64,000 nt of DNA from Acidobacteriota bacterium (GCA_016213785.1 JACQZQ010000100.1:41359-105358); one strand, 5' to 3'. Shown: positions 18,529 to 27,977, counted from the first letter of the stretch. Made by a program: numbers and translations. The notes: a model not told the origin generated them from the sequence alone.

Positions 18529-19326
18529 CTATTGAGCGTTAGTTAAACTAACTCTTGGTTTACTGGGTGCTACAATAGAGCGTTTTTCTGCTTGTTCTGT
18601 CTTAATGTGGTTAATAATTGCGTCTCTAAGCAGTAGATTACAGGTTTGATATTTTTGTCCGCGTCTTAAAATAGGATATTCTCCACCACCATTATAAAGG
18701 TAATCTGTTAAAGCTAGAGTATAAGTTGCATTGATATCAATGTCTTTTTCATTGATTTTAGCACTAACTAATTTTTTATCTTGATAGGTTAGTTGTGCTC
18801 CTGCTATTGCAGCACCAAAATCTTTAATACTTGGTGCCATACTCTCAAAAAGCTCCATTAAGTCCTTTCCTGAAAGTTCTATTACCGCAACTTGATTATC
18901 AAATGGCATTAAACGGTAAATCGTTCCTAGCGTAATCTCACCTGCTGGAATTTCTGCTCTAATTCCTCCATTATTTTGAAAAGCAAGATCAATCGATTTA
19001 CCCAATGCAAGACTAGCTTGCTTACGAATTATGTCTGTCATTAGCATTCCTAAGCGGCCTGCCCCTGCTCCTTCTTTGTTAATAGTTTCAGGGGCTTGAC
19101 CAATAACTGTCTCCATCTGTTTTTTTATATCTACCGAATAAGGAGCTAACATTTCAGTTAAAGCTTTATCCTCAGCAATTGAACTGTCAATTTTATGTTG
19201 ATTTATTTGGGTTTGATAAGTGGTAGTGGCAGATTTAGTCGCTTGTTGTGCATAAGTAGAGAAATTAAATAAAAGAATTAAGGCTAAGGAGTAAAATAGA
19301 TAAAAACTTTTCCTATTTCCAGTCAT
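18529..19326 (-). CDS. Secreted 5'-nucleotidase C-terminal domain protein, substrate-binding half
   Basis: 265 residues with an N-terminal signal peptide (SFYLFYSLALILLFNFSTYAQQ). The rest matches the 5_nucleotid_C domain alone: GRLGMLMTDIIRKQA, AFQNNGGIRAEIPAGEIT, YRLMPFDNQVAVIELSG, and LALTDYLYNGGGEYP. There is no metallophosphatase domain. It precedes the catalytic half (17517-18482) by 46 bases on the same strand. Both halves carry their own signal peptides, so they could meet in the periplasm. This looks like a genuine two-gene arrangement and not a broken gene, because each part begins with its own start and secretion signal. Confidence 0.88.
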   Translation of the reverse strand: MTGNRKSFYLFYSLALILLFNFSTYAQQATKSATTTYQTQINQHKIDSSIAEDKALTEMLAPYSVDIKKQMETVIGQAPETINKEGAGAGRLGMLMTDIIRKQASLALGKSIDLAFQNNGGIRAEIPAGEITLGTIYRLMPFDNQVAVIELSGKDLMELFESMAPSIKDFGAAIAGAQLTYQDKKLVSAKINEKDIDINATYTLALTDYLYNGGGEYPILRRGQKYQTCNLLLRDAIINHIKTEQAEKRSIVAPSKPRVSLTNAQ

Positions 19327-19533
19327 AGTATTTCCTAAAAGATTGTTTTTTATATTGATGTTTAAGTTAGCAAAAGTTATAGCATAAAGTTATAGGAAAG
19401 CAAAATTTTCTCTTTAGCTCTAAATTATTTGTTTTGGAGTAAACCTAAACATTCTTGATAATTATTTTGTATTACGTAATATAGATAGGCTAATGGTTTT
19501 TAGAAGTTTATATTTTTATAGTAAGGTATTTTT

Positions 19534-19977
19534 ATGGATAATCTAAAATTTGAAGTTAAAGACGTAAATTTTGAAAATAAAGTACGTGAAAGTTTTTCTA
19601 GACAAACAGTTATGCAAACTATAGGAGCTTGTTTAAGAAAAGTAGCACCTGGAAAGGTAGAAATAGAGCTACCTTTTCGTAGTGATTTAACACAGCAAAA
19701 TGATTACTTACATGCAGGCATTATAACTACAATTGTTGATAGTGCTTGTGGTTATGCGGCATTTAGTCTTATGGAAGTAGGGGCAGATGTCTTAACTATT
19801 GAATTTAAGATAAATTTTCTTTCTCCTGCTTTAGGTGATATTTTTTTAGCTAAAGGTTTAGTCTCTAAACCAGGGAAAACTATTAGTGTTTGTACTGGTG
19901 ATGTTATTGCAAAAATAGGAGATAAAGAAAAGCTAGTTGCTACAATGCTCGCTACAATAATGACTATTCGCAAATAA
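19534..19977 (+). CDS. PaaI-family hotdog thioesterase
   Basis: 147 residues of the 4HBT/PaaI hotdog fold. LHAGIITTIVDSACGYAAFSLM (the HG motif and central helix) is at about 60-81, followed by TIEFKINFLSPALGD, typical for acyl-CoA or phenylacetyl-CoA thioesterases. It is a single-domain cytoplasmic protein, apparently alone in its transcription unit. Substrate unknown. No clear strong Shine-Dalgarno; GGTATTTTT precedes the ATG. Confidence 0.85.
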   Translation: MDNLKFEVKDVNFENKVRESFSRQTVMQTIGACLRKVAPGKVEIELPFRSDLTQQNDYLHAGIITTIVDSACGYAAFSLMEVGADVLTIEFKINFLSPALGDIFLAKGLVSKPGKTISVCTGDVIAKIGDKEKLVATMLATIMTIRK

Positions 19978-19989
19978 AAATTTGGCTAA

Positions 19990-20023
19990 ATAGGCTTAAA
20001 TTTTATACTACTTTTAAGCCTAT
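19990..20023. terminator. Hairpin between convergent genes
   Basis: ATAGGCTTAAA (19990-20000) pairs with TTTAAGCCTAT (20013-20023), 11 bp. A competing hairpin can form from TTTAAGC with GCTTAAA just downstream. It lies between the thioesterase (+) and the small minus-strand gene; no long T tract, so terminator status is tentative. Confidence 0.45.
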
Positions 20024-20069
20024 AAGCTTAAATAAGGTTTTCTTTAGATGGGTATCAATCATTTTGTCT

Positions 20070-20375
20070 TTAATAGAAATTAGTATAAAAAAATGCTCGT
20101 ACTGCTTTACGCATTACTGCTACACGAGATTGACGTATAGGGTCATTTTTATAAGGTAAAGGTTTTTCAACCTCTTTAAAAGAATTAGAAGATTCTTTAA
20201 AAGGAGGTAAAAATGCTATGTTTGAGTTTTCAGTTTGACGCATTGAGCAATGTAAGCTGCCTGATAAAGATTGTGTACGTAAATACCATTTAGCAAATAC
20301 TGCAATTCGAGCGAAATCACGTAAGTTATTAGCTACAAATTCTTTATCACAAAAACGGATAGTATAAACAGTCAT
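20070..20375 (-). CDS. Hypothetical small basic protein
   Basis: 101 residues, no family recognised. The N-terminal half (MTVYTIRFCDKEFVAN, then FARIAVFAKWYLRT) is mixed helical; the middle is rich in Ser, Asn and Glu; the C-terminus is basic (RQSRVAVMRKAVRAFF). No signal peptide, membrane span or zinc motif pattern. The upstream AAAGAG is a weak ribosome-binding site. Isolated between the thioesterase and lexA regions. It could be a lineage-specific protein or a chance frame; coding status is moderately supported by the intact frame only. Confidence 0.42.
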   Translation of the reverse strand: MTVYTIRFCDKEFVANNLRDFARIAVFAKWYLRTQSLSGSLHCSMRQTENSNIAFLPPFKESSNSFKEVEKPLPYKNDPIRQSRVAVMRKAVRAFFYTNFY

Positions 20376-20757
20376 AACAAATTTTATCTCTTTATTTCTC
20401 TAAGGTTTAGTAGGAAATAAAGTAGCCTCCTTTTAGAAATTTAGAATAAAATGCCCTTTTAAGGGATTAATTAAAAAAAAACTCCTCTAACCAAGTAATT
20501 TAAAATCACTTAGCTAATAAAATAAATTTAGCTGTTATATTTGAGATTGTGTTCTCCACTAACTGAAATTTCAATTAGTGGAGGTTTTAAGAAGGTGATT
20601 TAGGATTGAAAATTTAATAACATCAACAAATGTACAGGACATACTTAAAAGGAAAATATAAAATTCAGCTTTGTTTGAACTTAATTTGGATAAAACACAA
20701 ATTCTGTAAATTTAGTGATGTTATTCTGTTGCCGATCCTTAATAATAAAAAAATAAT
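20376..20757. other. Gene-free stretch upstream of the small hypothetical gene and downstream of lexA
   Basis: AT-rich 382 bases with no convincing reading frame. It would carry the promoter of the 20070-20375 gene and the lexA terminator region. The only strong structure is the hairpin at 20554-20583. Confidence 0.6.
20554..20583. repeat. Perfect 9-bp inverted repeat with inner palindrome
   Basis: CTCCACTAA and TTAGTGGAG flank CTGAAATTTCAA, whose core TGAAATTTCA is itself self-complementary. The whole 30-base stretch can fold into a long stem with a single mismatched pair. There is no T tract on either side, so it may be a terminator of lexA, an operator, or an RNA structure. Confidence 0.6.
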
Positions 20758-21366
20758 TTAGTTATAGCGTCTCATTACACCTATAACACGGCCTTGGACT
20801 TTTACTTGATTTGGGTTTAGCATCATAGGCTGATATTTTGAATTTGCTGGTTGTAGTCTAACTTGACCTTTTTCATAAAAAATTTTTTTTACTGTTGCAC
20901 TGTTATCATCTACTAAAGCTACAATGGTTTGACCATTTTGGGCTTGTTGGCAATGCTCAACAACAATTAAATCTCCATCAGCAATATGTTCATCTATCAT
21001 TGAATCGCCTACTACACGTAAGGCATAAGTACGTGATCGACCAAGCATTTCTTTAGGTATAGAAACTAGTTCTTCTTGAGCTATAACATCTATTGGTCTA
21101 CCAGCAGCAATTTTTCCTAATAATGGAATATCAATGGCTTCTGAGTTATGTTCTTCAGGTAAGAGTTGTACTAAAGCATTTCTTTTGCCTCTAACAATCA
21201 TTCCTGCCGCTTCTAAGGCAACTAAGTATTTATGTACCGTTGCTGGTGAAGAAAAACCAAAATGCCTAGCTATATCCCTAATCATAGGGGAATGGCCTTC
21301 AGTTTTAACGAATTTTACTATGAAGTCATAAACTTGACGTTGTTTTTCAGATATAATCGTGCTCAT
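20758..21366 (-). CDS. lexA: LexA repressor
   Basis: SOS-response repressor with self-cleavage. The N-terminal winged helix (SEKQRQVYDFIVKFV, then PMIRDIARHFGFSSPATVHKYL) binds DNA. The cleavage site is the Ala-Gly in KIAAGRPID, and the catalytic Ser is in VVGDSMIDEHI, with Lys in SATVKKIFYE. I use ATG 21366 (202 residues) instead of the upstream ATG 21381. GGAG at 21376-21379 lies nine bases before ATG 21366, whereas the upstream ATG has no ribosome-binding site and overlaps that GGAG. A strong promoter with a candidate operator lies at 21401-21429. The length is normal. Confidence 0.96.
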   Translation of the reverse strand: MSTIISEKQRQVYDFIVKFVKTEGHSPMIRDIARHFGFSSPATVHKYLVALEAAGMIVRGKRNALVQLLPEEHNSEAIDIPLLGKIAAGRPIDVIAQEELVSIPKEMLGRSRTYALRVVGDSMIDEHIADGDLIVVEHCQQAQNGQTIVALVDDNSATVKKIFYEKGQVRLQPANSKYQPMMLNPNQVKVQGRVIGVMRRYN

Positions 21367-21400
21367 ATTTTTTTGCTCCATAAAAATTGGTGTTTAGCGA

Positions 21401-21429
21401 AAGATAGGCAAATATTTGCTTTTTGTCAA
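21401..21429 (-). promoter_or_regulatory. lexA promoter with candidate SOS operator
   Basis: On the minus strand: TTGACA (21429-21424), 17-base spacer, TATCTT (21406-21401). The spacer holds the perfect 12-base palindrome GCAAATATTTGC (21408-21419). The 3' half TTTGCC, followed directly by TAT of the -10 box, is repeated at the same position in the recA promoter. Confidence 0.75.
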
Positions 21430-21701
21430 GAGGTTTTCTGCAATAAAACTAAAAAATAATGAAAATAGAAGAAAAGCTTAATTTATATGTTTATATCTTC
21501 TCTTGTATTTTATAGTTAACAATTAAGTAAAAGCTTAAACCTTCCTTTTATATAACCCTAAAAGAATGAAATAAATGTCATTTTGATCTCTTTCAAATAA
21601 TCTAAAAGAAGATCAATAGGCGTAATTTTGGTAAATTTTGTTAGAAATGATTTAAGAAGTTTTTTATAAAATGAAAATTGTAGCCAAAATGAGACTAAAT
21701 T
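21430..21701. other. AT-rich gene-free stretch upstream of the lexA promoter
   Basis: With the lexA leader, the gap between lexA and the lactonase-like gene is 335 bases. Beyond the lexA promoter I see no reading frame or strong terminator. A loose repeat TTGATCT (21583-21589) with AGATCAA (21610-21616) is present. Confidence 0.5.
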
Positions 21702-22829
21702 TTACTTGATCTCCAAAATTCCTATAGCCGAAGGTATACCTACGGAATTTGTTGGAAAAGGTGAACCAAAAATAGGTGTGATTACTCCACTAGTGCTTAC
21801 GTTATAAACGCTAATATCTCTTGTGCCTGCAAACCCCCCATTAGCAACAAATAGTAATGTACTTTTTTTATTCATTACCATACTAGCAGGGCCTTGACCA
21901 TCAGTAGTAAAAGGCGATCCAGCAATTGCTCTTAATGAACCATCGCTGTTACTAGAGAAAACGGAAATTGTGGAATTGTTATTATTACTTACAAAAATAA
22001 ATTGACCAGTTTTTGATGAGGTAAGAGCTATAGGCTTATCTCCATCAGTAAAATAAGGTAAATTAGGCAAAGCACTTAATGAACCTGAAGTCAAATTAGC
22101 GTTAAATCCAGAAATACTATTATTACCAAGCTCTGCAACATAAAGTCTTGATGTATTAACATTTATTGACAATCCATGATTTGCAAGTCCAGGTGTTATT
22201 ACATCGTTAATTAATCTTAATCGGCTACTAGAGTCAATAGAATAAACTCCAATGCTATGACTAAACTGATGACTAGCAAAAAGTATTGTGTTATCAGTGT
22301 TTAAGATTAAGTCAATTGGGCCATTACCAGCTTGAAAAGGGGAATTAGGGGCAGGTTGTAAAATGTTATTAACTACATTAAAAGCAGAAATTGAGTCTGA
22401 ATCAATATTTGCAACAAAGGCTTGAGTTGCTTGTCGATTACAAGTAACCCCTGCGGCAAAACGCCCTCCAGTAGCTACAGGGATACTTGTGCGGCTTAAT
22501 GTCCCATCAGAGTTTATTTTAAAGATACTTAATGTATTATCAGAATTATTTGAAGCAAATAACACTTTGGCCTTACGGCTAATACATAAACCGCTAATAC
22601 CTGTTTTTTTTCCAGCTATGCCTCCAGTAAGGAAGGGTGAGCCAGGCAATGCTTGCAATCGCCCATCTTGAGCAATGCTAAAGCCACTAATACTATTTTC
22701 AAAATCATTGTTATTTACATAAAGAAATGCTCGGCCAGAAAAATTGCTTTGAGATAAAACAATAGGATTAGCAGTCAAAGAGACTGTTAATCCTAAAATG
22801 AAAGCAAAGAGAGTGAATGTAATTCGCAT
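21702..22829 (-). CDS. Secreted lactonase-like beta-propeller protein
   Basis: 375 residues with a signal peptide (TFTLFAFILGLTVSLTANP). The mature part consists of repeated propeller blades with the motif of the 6-phosphogluconolactonase/YVTN family: FLYVNNNDFENSISGFSI, LFASNNSDNTLSIFKINSDG, FVSNNNNSTISVFSSNSDG, and LFVANGGFAGTRDISVYNV. Such secreted propellers are common in Acidobacteriota. Lactonase activity is not implied by the fold. It starts six bases after mqnD, so it is likely co-transcribed with the menaquinone genes, though no functional link is obvious. Confidence 0.82.
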   Translation of the reverse strand: MRITFTLFAFILGLTVSLTANPIVLSQSNFSGRAFLYVNNNDFENSISGFSIAQDGRLQALPGSPFLTGGIAGKKTGISGLCISRKAKVLFASNNSDNTLSIFKINSDGTLSRTSIPVATGGRFAAGVTCNRQATQAFVANIDSDSISAFNVVNNILQPAPNSPFQAGNGPIDLILNTDNTILFASHQFSHSIGVYSIDSSSRLRLINDVITPGLANHGLSINVNTSRLYVAELGNNSISGFNANLTSGSLSALPNLPYFTDGDKPIALTSSKTGQFIFVSNNNNSTISVFSSNSDGSLRAIAGSPFTTDGQGPASMVMNKKSTLLFVANGGFAGTRDISVYNVSTSGVITPIFGSPFPTNSVGIPSAIGILEIK

Positions 22830-22835
22830 TACTTT

Positions 22836-23663
22836 CTACTCAACAAATTCTACATTAACTTGGTGGGGAATAATACCTGCTTTGTAGCCCTCTTCTAAAA
22901 GCAATCTAACAGCTTGTCGTCCAGGTTCGCCATAGTCCAAGGTTAATTCATTAACATACATACCTACAAATTTATCTGCTAGTGTTTCATCCATATCTCT
23001 TGCAAATTGTAGTGCATAAGCAAGTGCATCCTTACGATTATCTAAAGCAAATTGAATACTAGCTTTAAGTAAATCACTTACCCGCTTACGTAGTTCTGGA
23101 GCAAAGTCTTTACGTATTACATTACCTCCAAGTGGTAATGGTAGGCCAGTTTTTTCACACCACCACTCACCAAGATCAATAATTTTACATAATCCTTCTT
23201 GTTGATAAGTTAATTGGCCTTCATGGATAATTAACCCTGCATCTACTTGGCCTTGAGCTACTGTTTCTAGAATTTTATCAAATGCAACTACTTCATATTC
23301 AAACTCTGGCACAAGTAATTTTAATGCTAAAAATGCAGTAGTCATTGTTCCAGGAATAGCAATTTTTTTATGCTGTAGGTCTGATAAGCTAAGAGGAGTT
23401 CGAGCAATTACCATTGGGCCATAGTGCTCACCCATACTTGCTCCTGAAGGAAGTAAAACATATTTATCAGCTAGATATGCATAAGCATGAAAAGAAACTG
23501 CTGTAACATCATATTCCAAACAAAAAGCCGCACGATTCAAAGTTTCAATATCTTTAAGTACATGCGAGAATTTAAGATCGCCTGTATCCAATTTATCATT
23601 GGCTAAAGCATAAAACATAAATGCATCATCTGAATCTGGGCTATGAGCAACTTTTATTTCCAT
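22836..23663 (-). CDS. mqnD: 1,4-dihydroxy-6-naphthoate synthase MqnD
   Basis: 275 residues. MqnD converts cyclic dehypoxanthine futalosine to 1,4-dihydroxy-6-naphthoate in the futalosine menaquinone pathway. Family features: [14 protein letters not shown] at 7-20, the [12 protein letters not shown] segment, and [16 protein letters not shown] followed by NVIRKD. The fold is a periplasmic-binding-protein type, used here as a cytoplasmic enzyme. AAGGTGG precedes the ATG. It lies 17 bases downstream of mqnE. MqnA shares the fold but lacks this [11 protein letters not shown] pattern. Confidence 0.92.
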   Translation of the reverse strand: MEIKVAHSPDSDDAFMFYALANDKLDTGDLKFSHVLKDIETLNRAAFCLEYDVTAVSFHAYAYLADKYVLLPSGASMGEHYGPMVIARTPLSLSDLQHKKIAIPGTMTTAFLALKLLVPEFEYEVVAFDKILETVAQGQVDAGLIIHEGQLTYQQEGLCKIIDLGEWWCEKTGLPLPLGGNVIRKDFAPELRKRVSDLLKASIQFALDNRKDALAYALQFARDMDETLADKFVGMYVNELTLDYGEPGRQAVRLLLEEGYKAGIIPHQVNVEFVE

Positions 23664-23680
23664 TTTTTACCACCTTAAAA

Positions 23681-24775
23681 TTAAACCATCATTGCTTCTA
23701 CAGGATTATAAAGCGTATCTCTTTCAACTGCTTGAAATCCTGCTTCTTGAATTAAATGAACAATTTCATTACGAGAGGCTTCTCTCTCAGAGACTTGACC
23801 CGCAGCATAGGTAATACGCTCTTCCATCACTGTCCCATCCATATCATTTGCACCATAATGTAGAGCAACTTGAGCTAGGTGCTTTCCTAGCATTACCCAG
23901 TAGGCTTTAATATGGTCAAAATTATCTAGCATAAGCCTAGAGACTGCTACCACCTTTAAGCTATCAACTCCTGAAGGGCCGGGTAAATGAGAGAGTTCTG
24001 TATCTTTAGGATGAAATGCTAGAGGAATAAAACATTGAAACCCATTGGTTTCATCTTGAAGCTCTCGAAGTTTGATTAAGTGATCTACCCGATGGCTATA
24101 ATTTTCTATATGACCATAGAGCATTGTAGCATTAGAGCGAATACCTGCATTATGAACCTTACGTGATAAGTCTATCCATCGCTTAGAAGACGTTTTATGT
24201 CTACAAATTTGTTTACGTACTTCTTCGTGAAAGATTTCTGCTCCACCCCCTGGACAAGAATCAAGTCCTGCTTCTCTTAAGCGTAGAATTACTTCCTCAT
24301 CGCTAGTCCTAGTGATACGCTTAAAATGGTCTATTTCAACCATTGTAAAAGCTTTTAAGTGTAGGCTTGGATAAGCACGTTTTATTGAAGACAGAACATC
24401 TAGGTAATAATCAAATTTTAAATGAGGATGTAAGCCGCCTACTATATGAACCTCTGTTGCGCCTGCATTAAAAGCTTGTCCTGCCATTTCTACACATTGT
24501 TCGGGTGTAAATGTATAGGCCCCCTCTTGGCCTGGTTTGCGATAGAATGCACAAAATGTGCAGTCCCAATAACAAACATTAGTAGGGTTTAGATGCCTAT
24601 TCATATTATAGTAAGTAATATTCTTATGGCGACGACGGCGAACTATATTAGCCATACGTCCTAATGCGGGCAAGTCATCAGTCTCAAAAAGCGCTAAACC
24701 ATCTTCAAAGCTTAAGCGTTCACCTGCTAAGACTTTTTCTTCTATGTCCATCAAGTTATTTTTATCGCTGTGCAT
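23681..24775 (-). CDS. mqnE: Aminofutalosine synthase MqnE (radical SAM)
   Basis: 364-residue radical SAM enzyme that joins SAM-derived adenosyl radical to 3-(1-carboxyvinyl)oxybenzoate in the second step of the futalosine pathway. The cluster motif CYWDCTFC has Cys 68, 72 and 75, preceded by HLNPTNV. Later motifs are [11 protein letters not shown] and [18 protein letters not shown]. The paralogue MqnC shares the fold; the PGGGAEIF and KTSSKRW pattern favours MqnE. First gene of the mqnE-mqnD-lactonase unit. mqnA and mqnC are not in the window. Confidence 0.9.
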   Translation of the reverse strand: MHSDKNNLMDIEEKVLAGERLSFEDGLALFETDDLPALGRMANIVRRRRHKNITYYNMNRHLNPTNVCYWDCTFCAFYRKPGQEGAYTFTPEQCVEMAGQAFNAGATEVHIVGGLHPHLKFDYYLDVLSSIKRAYPSLHLKAFTMVEIDHFKRITRTSDEEVILRLREAGLDSCPGGGAEIFHEEVRKQICRHKTSSKRWIDLSRKVHNAGIRSNATMLYGHIENYSHRVDHLIKLRELQDETNGFQCFIPLAFHPKDTELSHLPGPSGVDSLKVVAVSRLMLDNFDHIKAYWVMLGKHLAQVALHYGANDMDGTVMEERITYAAGQVSEREASRNEIVHLIQEAGFQAVERDTLYNPVEAMMV

Positions 24776-24818
24776 AATTTATTCCTAAATCTATAAATTG
24801 CGGGAAATCTTATTTTAT

Positions 24819-24847
24819 GGGTGGCTTAGAATAATCTCAAGCCACCC
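24819..24847. terminator. Hairpin between rsgA and mqnE
   Basis: GGGTGGCTT (24819-24827) and AAGCCACCC (24839-24847) form a 9-bp GC-rich stem around an 11-base loop. It lies downstream of rsgA on the minus strand, in front of mqnE. The T tract is weak, so termination is likely but not certain. Confidence 0.55.
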
Positions 24848-24901
24848 TAGCAAAGGCTAAGCCATACCTAATAGAAGTAGGTTAGATTTTGCAGGATTTG
24901 C

Positions 24902-25987
24902 TTAATGCCTCTTATGTTTAACCTTATTAAAACTACGCTGCGCATTTTTATTTTCTTGTTTTCTTTCTAAAAACTTACTTACGTTTTGTTTACTTGCTAT
25001 TTCAGCAGCTTCTTTACGTAATTTTAAGAAATTCTCATAGCGTTCAGCAGAAATATCTTCATTTGTTAACGCGCCTAAAACAGAGCATTTAATCTCTTTT
25101 GTATGCGTACAATTACTAAAATGACAGGTTAATGCTAATTCTTCAATATCAGAAAATGTGTCTGATAAACTATCATCGCTACACCATAGCTGTATTTCAC
25201 GCATTCCAGGGGTGTCGATTAATAATCCTCCATCAGGTAAGATAAACATTTTACGGCTAGTTGTAGTATGGCGACCACGAGAATCGTTTTCTCTAACATC
25301 AGAAGTTAGTTGTATTTCACAAGAGAAAATTTTATTAAGCAAAGTAGATTTACCAACACCTGAAGAACCTGTAAATACATAAGTTGAGCCTGGATGAATT
25401 AATGCTTTTAGTTCTTCAACTCCTGCACCAGTTTTAGCGCTTAGTGGAATAATTGGAACAGTAGGAGCTATTTTTTTAACTTCTTGGATTTTATCTTCTA
25501 AATCGGGGCAAATATCTACTTTATTTAAGATAATAACAGGGTTAGAGTTACCTTCAAATACCATTACTAAGTAGCGTTCTAAGCGACGAGGATTAAAATC
25601 ATTATCTAGACCTTGAATTATAAATACTGTATCTACATTGGTTGCAACTACTTGTTCTTCTACTTTACGGCCAACAATTTTGCGAGAGAAAATAGATTTT
25701 CTAGGTAAAATTTCGTGAATTATAGCTTTTTCTTCTTCTGGAAAGGGCTGAAACGCTACCCAATCACCTACTTTAGGTAAGTCTGCGGGAGTGTCTGCAA
25801 AGTGTAGTAATCTTCCAGTAGTTTCTCCAATAATTTCTCCTGTTTTTGTATAAAGTAGGTATTGATGGCGGTTTTCTAGGGCTACTCTGCCAATTTCATA
25901 ACCAGCAGATTTTAGAGAAGAAAAATGTTCAGCAAAAAATTCATTCCAACCAAGTCTTGTTAAATCAAATAATTCCATATTCCTCAC
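24902..25987 (-). CDS. rsgA: Ribosome small-subunit-dependent GTPase RsgA
   Basis: Circularly permuted GTPase that assists 30S maturation. Order of motifs: NKVD (155-158) before GSSGVGKST (207-215), then DTPGMRE; the zinc site C-x4-C-x-H-x5-C is at 288-301. 361 residues, normal. The start is a GTG at 25987 that overlaps the TGA of the upstream acetyltransferase as GTGA, a classic coupled start. The ATG three codons in (25978) is the alternative. The C-terminus is basic, as is common for this family. Confidence 0.94.
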   Translation of the reverse strand: MRNMELFDLTRLGWNEFFAEHFSSLKSAGYEIGRVALENRHQYLLYTKTGEIIGETTGRLLHFADTPADLPKVGDWVAFQPFPEEEKAIIHEILPRKSIFSRKIVGRKVEEQVVATNVDTVFIIQGLDNDFNPRRLERYLVMVFEGNSNPVIILNKVDICPDLEDKIQEVKKIAPTVPIIPLSAKTGAGVEELKALIHPGSTYVFTGSSGVGKSTLLNKIFSCEIQLTSDVRENDSRGRHTTTSRKMFILPDGGLLIDTPGMREIQLWCSDDSLSDTFSDIEELALTCHFSNCTHTKEIKCSVLGALTNEDISAERYENFLKLRKEAAEIASKQNVSKFLERKQENKNAQRSFNKVKHKRH

Positions 25988-26532
25988 TTACTTAAAATTA
26001 AATCTTGCAATTTCTTACTTTCGTTTCGCAGGATAGAGTAAACATTTACGTCTTTATACTCGCCCTTATGAAACATCGCCTTACGTGCTTTTCCTTCAAG
26101 TATAAAGCCACACTTTTCCAGAACCCTTATTGATGCGGTATTTTCTGGGAGTGTTGTGGCTTGTAGCCTATTTATTTCCTTAACTTCAAACAAATAGGCT
26201 ACAAAAATATTAGCTGCTTCGCTTGTATATCCTTTTCCTCGATCTTCACTATTATGTATGACAAAGCCTACTTCAAAACCATTAAAGTAGGGAATTGACT
26301 TAAAGAAGGATATAGAGCCAATTATACTATCTTCTTTGTTAAGAATAAGCATTGTTCCCCTGTTATCTTGCCAAAACCCTGTTTCAAAAAAATCTTTCTT
26401 AAATAAAGGTTCTGCCAAAATTCCAAGGGTGTCATAAGCCCCTCTGTTTTCAAAATCACATAAAACACTATACAAATGGTCTAAGTCGTTTTCTCTAACA
26501 GTTCTTAAGCTTATGGTTTTGCCTCTTAACAT
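25984..26532 (-). CDS. GNAT-family N-acetyltransferase (RimJ/RimL-like)
   Basis: 182 residues of the Acetyltransf_3 group: GKTISLRTVRENDLDHLYSV at the N-terminus, then VGFVIHNSEDRGKGYTSEA (the acetyl-CoA-binding loop, near 90-108), and the later NTASIRVLEKCGF. Such enzymes acetylate protein N-termini, small amines or antibiotics; the substrate is unknown. It overlaps rsgA by four bases and follows the aminotransferase by 16 bases, forming a three-gene unit. Confidence 0.87.
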   Translation of the reverse strand: MLRGKTISLRTVRENDLDHLYSVLCDFENRGAYDTLGILAEPLFKKDFFETGFWQDNRGTMLILNKEDSIIGSISFFKSIPYFNGFEVGFVIHNSEDRGKGYTSEAANIFVAYLFEVKEINRLQATTLPENTASIRVLEKCGFILEGKARKAMFHKGEYKDVNVYSILRNESKKLQDLILSK

Positions 26533-26548
26533 TTAGTTTTGCCTCTTT

Positions 26549-27895
26549 TTAACCTGTTACACCTTGATCAGTAATTTCTAGACCTCGATCAATAATATCA
26601 AGACCTTCCATTAATTGTTCTTCGGTAATACAAAGAGGTGGATTAGTAAAGAAATTATTCCAGCGTACAAAAGTATATAACCCATTTTCACGGAAGAATG
26701 CTGCAAGTTTAGTCATCTCAGGAGATGTTCCATTAAATGGTGCCATAGGTTCTTTAGTCTTACGATTACGTACTAGCTCAACAATACCAAATAGCCCTAT
26801 AGATCTAGCCTCACCAATAGAAGGGTGTTTTTCTATAAGCTTTGCCATTTCTCGCTTAAGTACTTCGCCCATTTTGCGAGCATTTTCTATCAAATTATCT
26901 TGTTTATAAACATCAATTGTAGCTAGCGCAGTAGCGCAAGACATTGGGTGAGAATTATAGGTTAGACCACCTGCAAATACTTTACTATGGAAAGCTTCGG
27001 CAATTTCTTCTTTCATTCCTAATGCGCCAAGTGGAAGATAAGCGCTAGTAAGCCCTTTAGCCATTGATATTAGATCAGGGACTACTTTCCAATGATCTAC
27101 TGCAAACCATTCTCCAGTACGACCAAATCCGCTCATTACTTCATCACAAACTAATAAAATGCCATATTTATCGCATAAAGAGCGTAAACCCTGCATATAA
27201 CCATCTGGTGGGACTATTATGCCATTTGTACCTGTCACAGATTCAACAAAAATAGCAGCAATTGTATTTGGGCCTTCATACATTATTACTTCTTCTACAT
27301 GGTTTAGACAATCTAGAGTACAACTACCAGCTAGTTTACAGAAATTGCAACGGTATTGATAAGGGTCAAATACTCTTAATACCCCTGAAATACCAGGTTC
27401 ATTAGCCCAACGACGGGGATCACCTGTAAGTGTCATTGCTCCAGCAGTTGCACCATGATAGCTACGATAGCGAGCAATTAATTTATGTCTGCCAGTATAA
27501 AGGCGAGCAGCTTTAATAGCATTTTCATTGGCTTCTGCACCGCCAAGAGTAAAGAAAAATCTATTTATATTACCTGGAGTAATTTCTGATAATACTTGGC
27601 CGAGTCTAGCACGTACTTCGGTAGCCATAAAAGGGTTTGCATAAGGCAGAGTATCGGCTTGGCGTTTAATTGCTTCTATAACTCGCTCATCACCATGTCC
27701 AATGTTTACACACATTAATTGGGAATTAAAATCAATAAAACGCTTTCCATCAGGTTGCCAAAAATATACGCCTTTGGCTTTGGCTACAGGAATTGGATTA
27801 ATAGCAGATTGTGCTGACCATTCATAAATACTATGACGTTTACAAAGATCTATCATCTCATCGGCAGTCATTGCGCCGATTGTGGCTGCTGTCAT
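26549..27895 (-). CDS. Class III PLP aminotransferase (taurine:pyruvate/omega-aminotransferase-like)
   Basis: 448 residues of the class III aminotransferase family. NVxHGDERVI at the N-terminus, SYHGATAGAMTLTGD for cofactor phosphate contacts, LLVCDEVMSGFGRTGEWFA with the PLP aspartate, and DLISMAKGLTSAYLPLGAL carrying the Schiff-base lysine. The RCNFCKLAGSCTLDCLNHVE segment (with four cysteines near 182-195) is an insertion seen in taurine-pyruvate-type relatives; the precise amino donor is not decided. GAGAGGA upstream supports the ATG. First gene of a unit with the GNAT gene and rsgA. Confidence 0.86.
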   Translation of the reverse strand: MTAATIGAMTADEMIDLCKRHSIYEWSAQSAINPIPVAKAKGVYFWQPDGKRFIDFNSQLMCVNIGHGDERVIEAIKRQADTLPYANPFMATEVRARLGQVLSEITPGNINRFFFTLGGAEANENAIKAARLYTGRHKLIARYRSYHGATAGAMTLTGDPRRWANEPGISGVLRVFDPYQYRCNFCKLAGSCTLDCLNHVEEVIMYEGPNTIAAIFVESVTGTNGIIVPPDGYMQGLRSLCDKYGILLVCDEVMSGFGRTGEWFAVDHWKVVPDLISMAKGLTSAYLPLGALGMKEEIAEAFHSKVFAGGLTYNSHPMSCATALATIDVYKQDNLIENARKMGEVLKREMAKLIEKHPSIGEARSIGLFGIVELVRNRKTKEPMAPFNGTSPEMTKLAAFFRENGLYTFVRWNNFFTNPPLCITEEQLMEGLDIIDRGLEITDQGVTG

Positions 27896-27977
27896 GCGCT
27901 TTTCCTCTCAGTAATTTTTAGTAATTTCTAGATATATAACTAATAGTGGCAATTATAGCTTGGATTTATTTTTTTGC

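Noticed and set aside
21367..21381. Upstream ATG of lexA
   Set aside because: It overlaps the GGAG that serves the next ATG and has no ribosome-binding site of its own.
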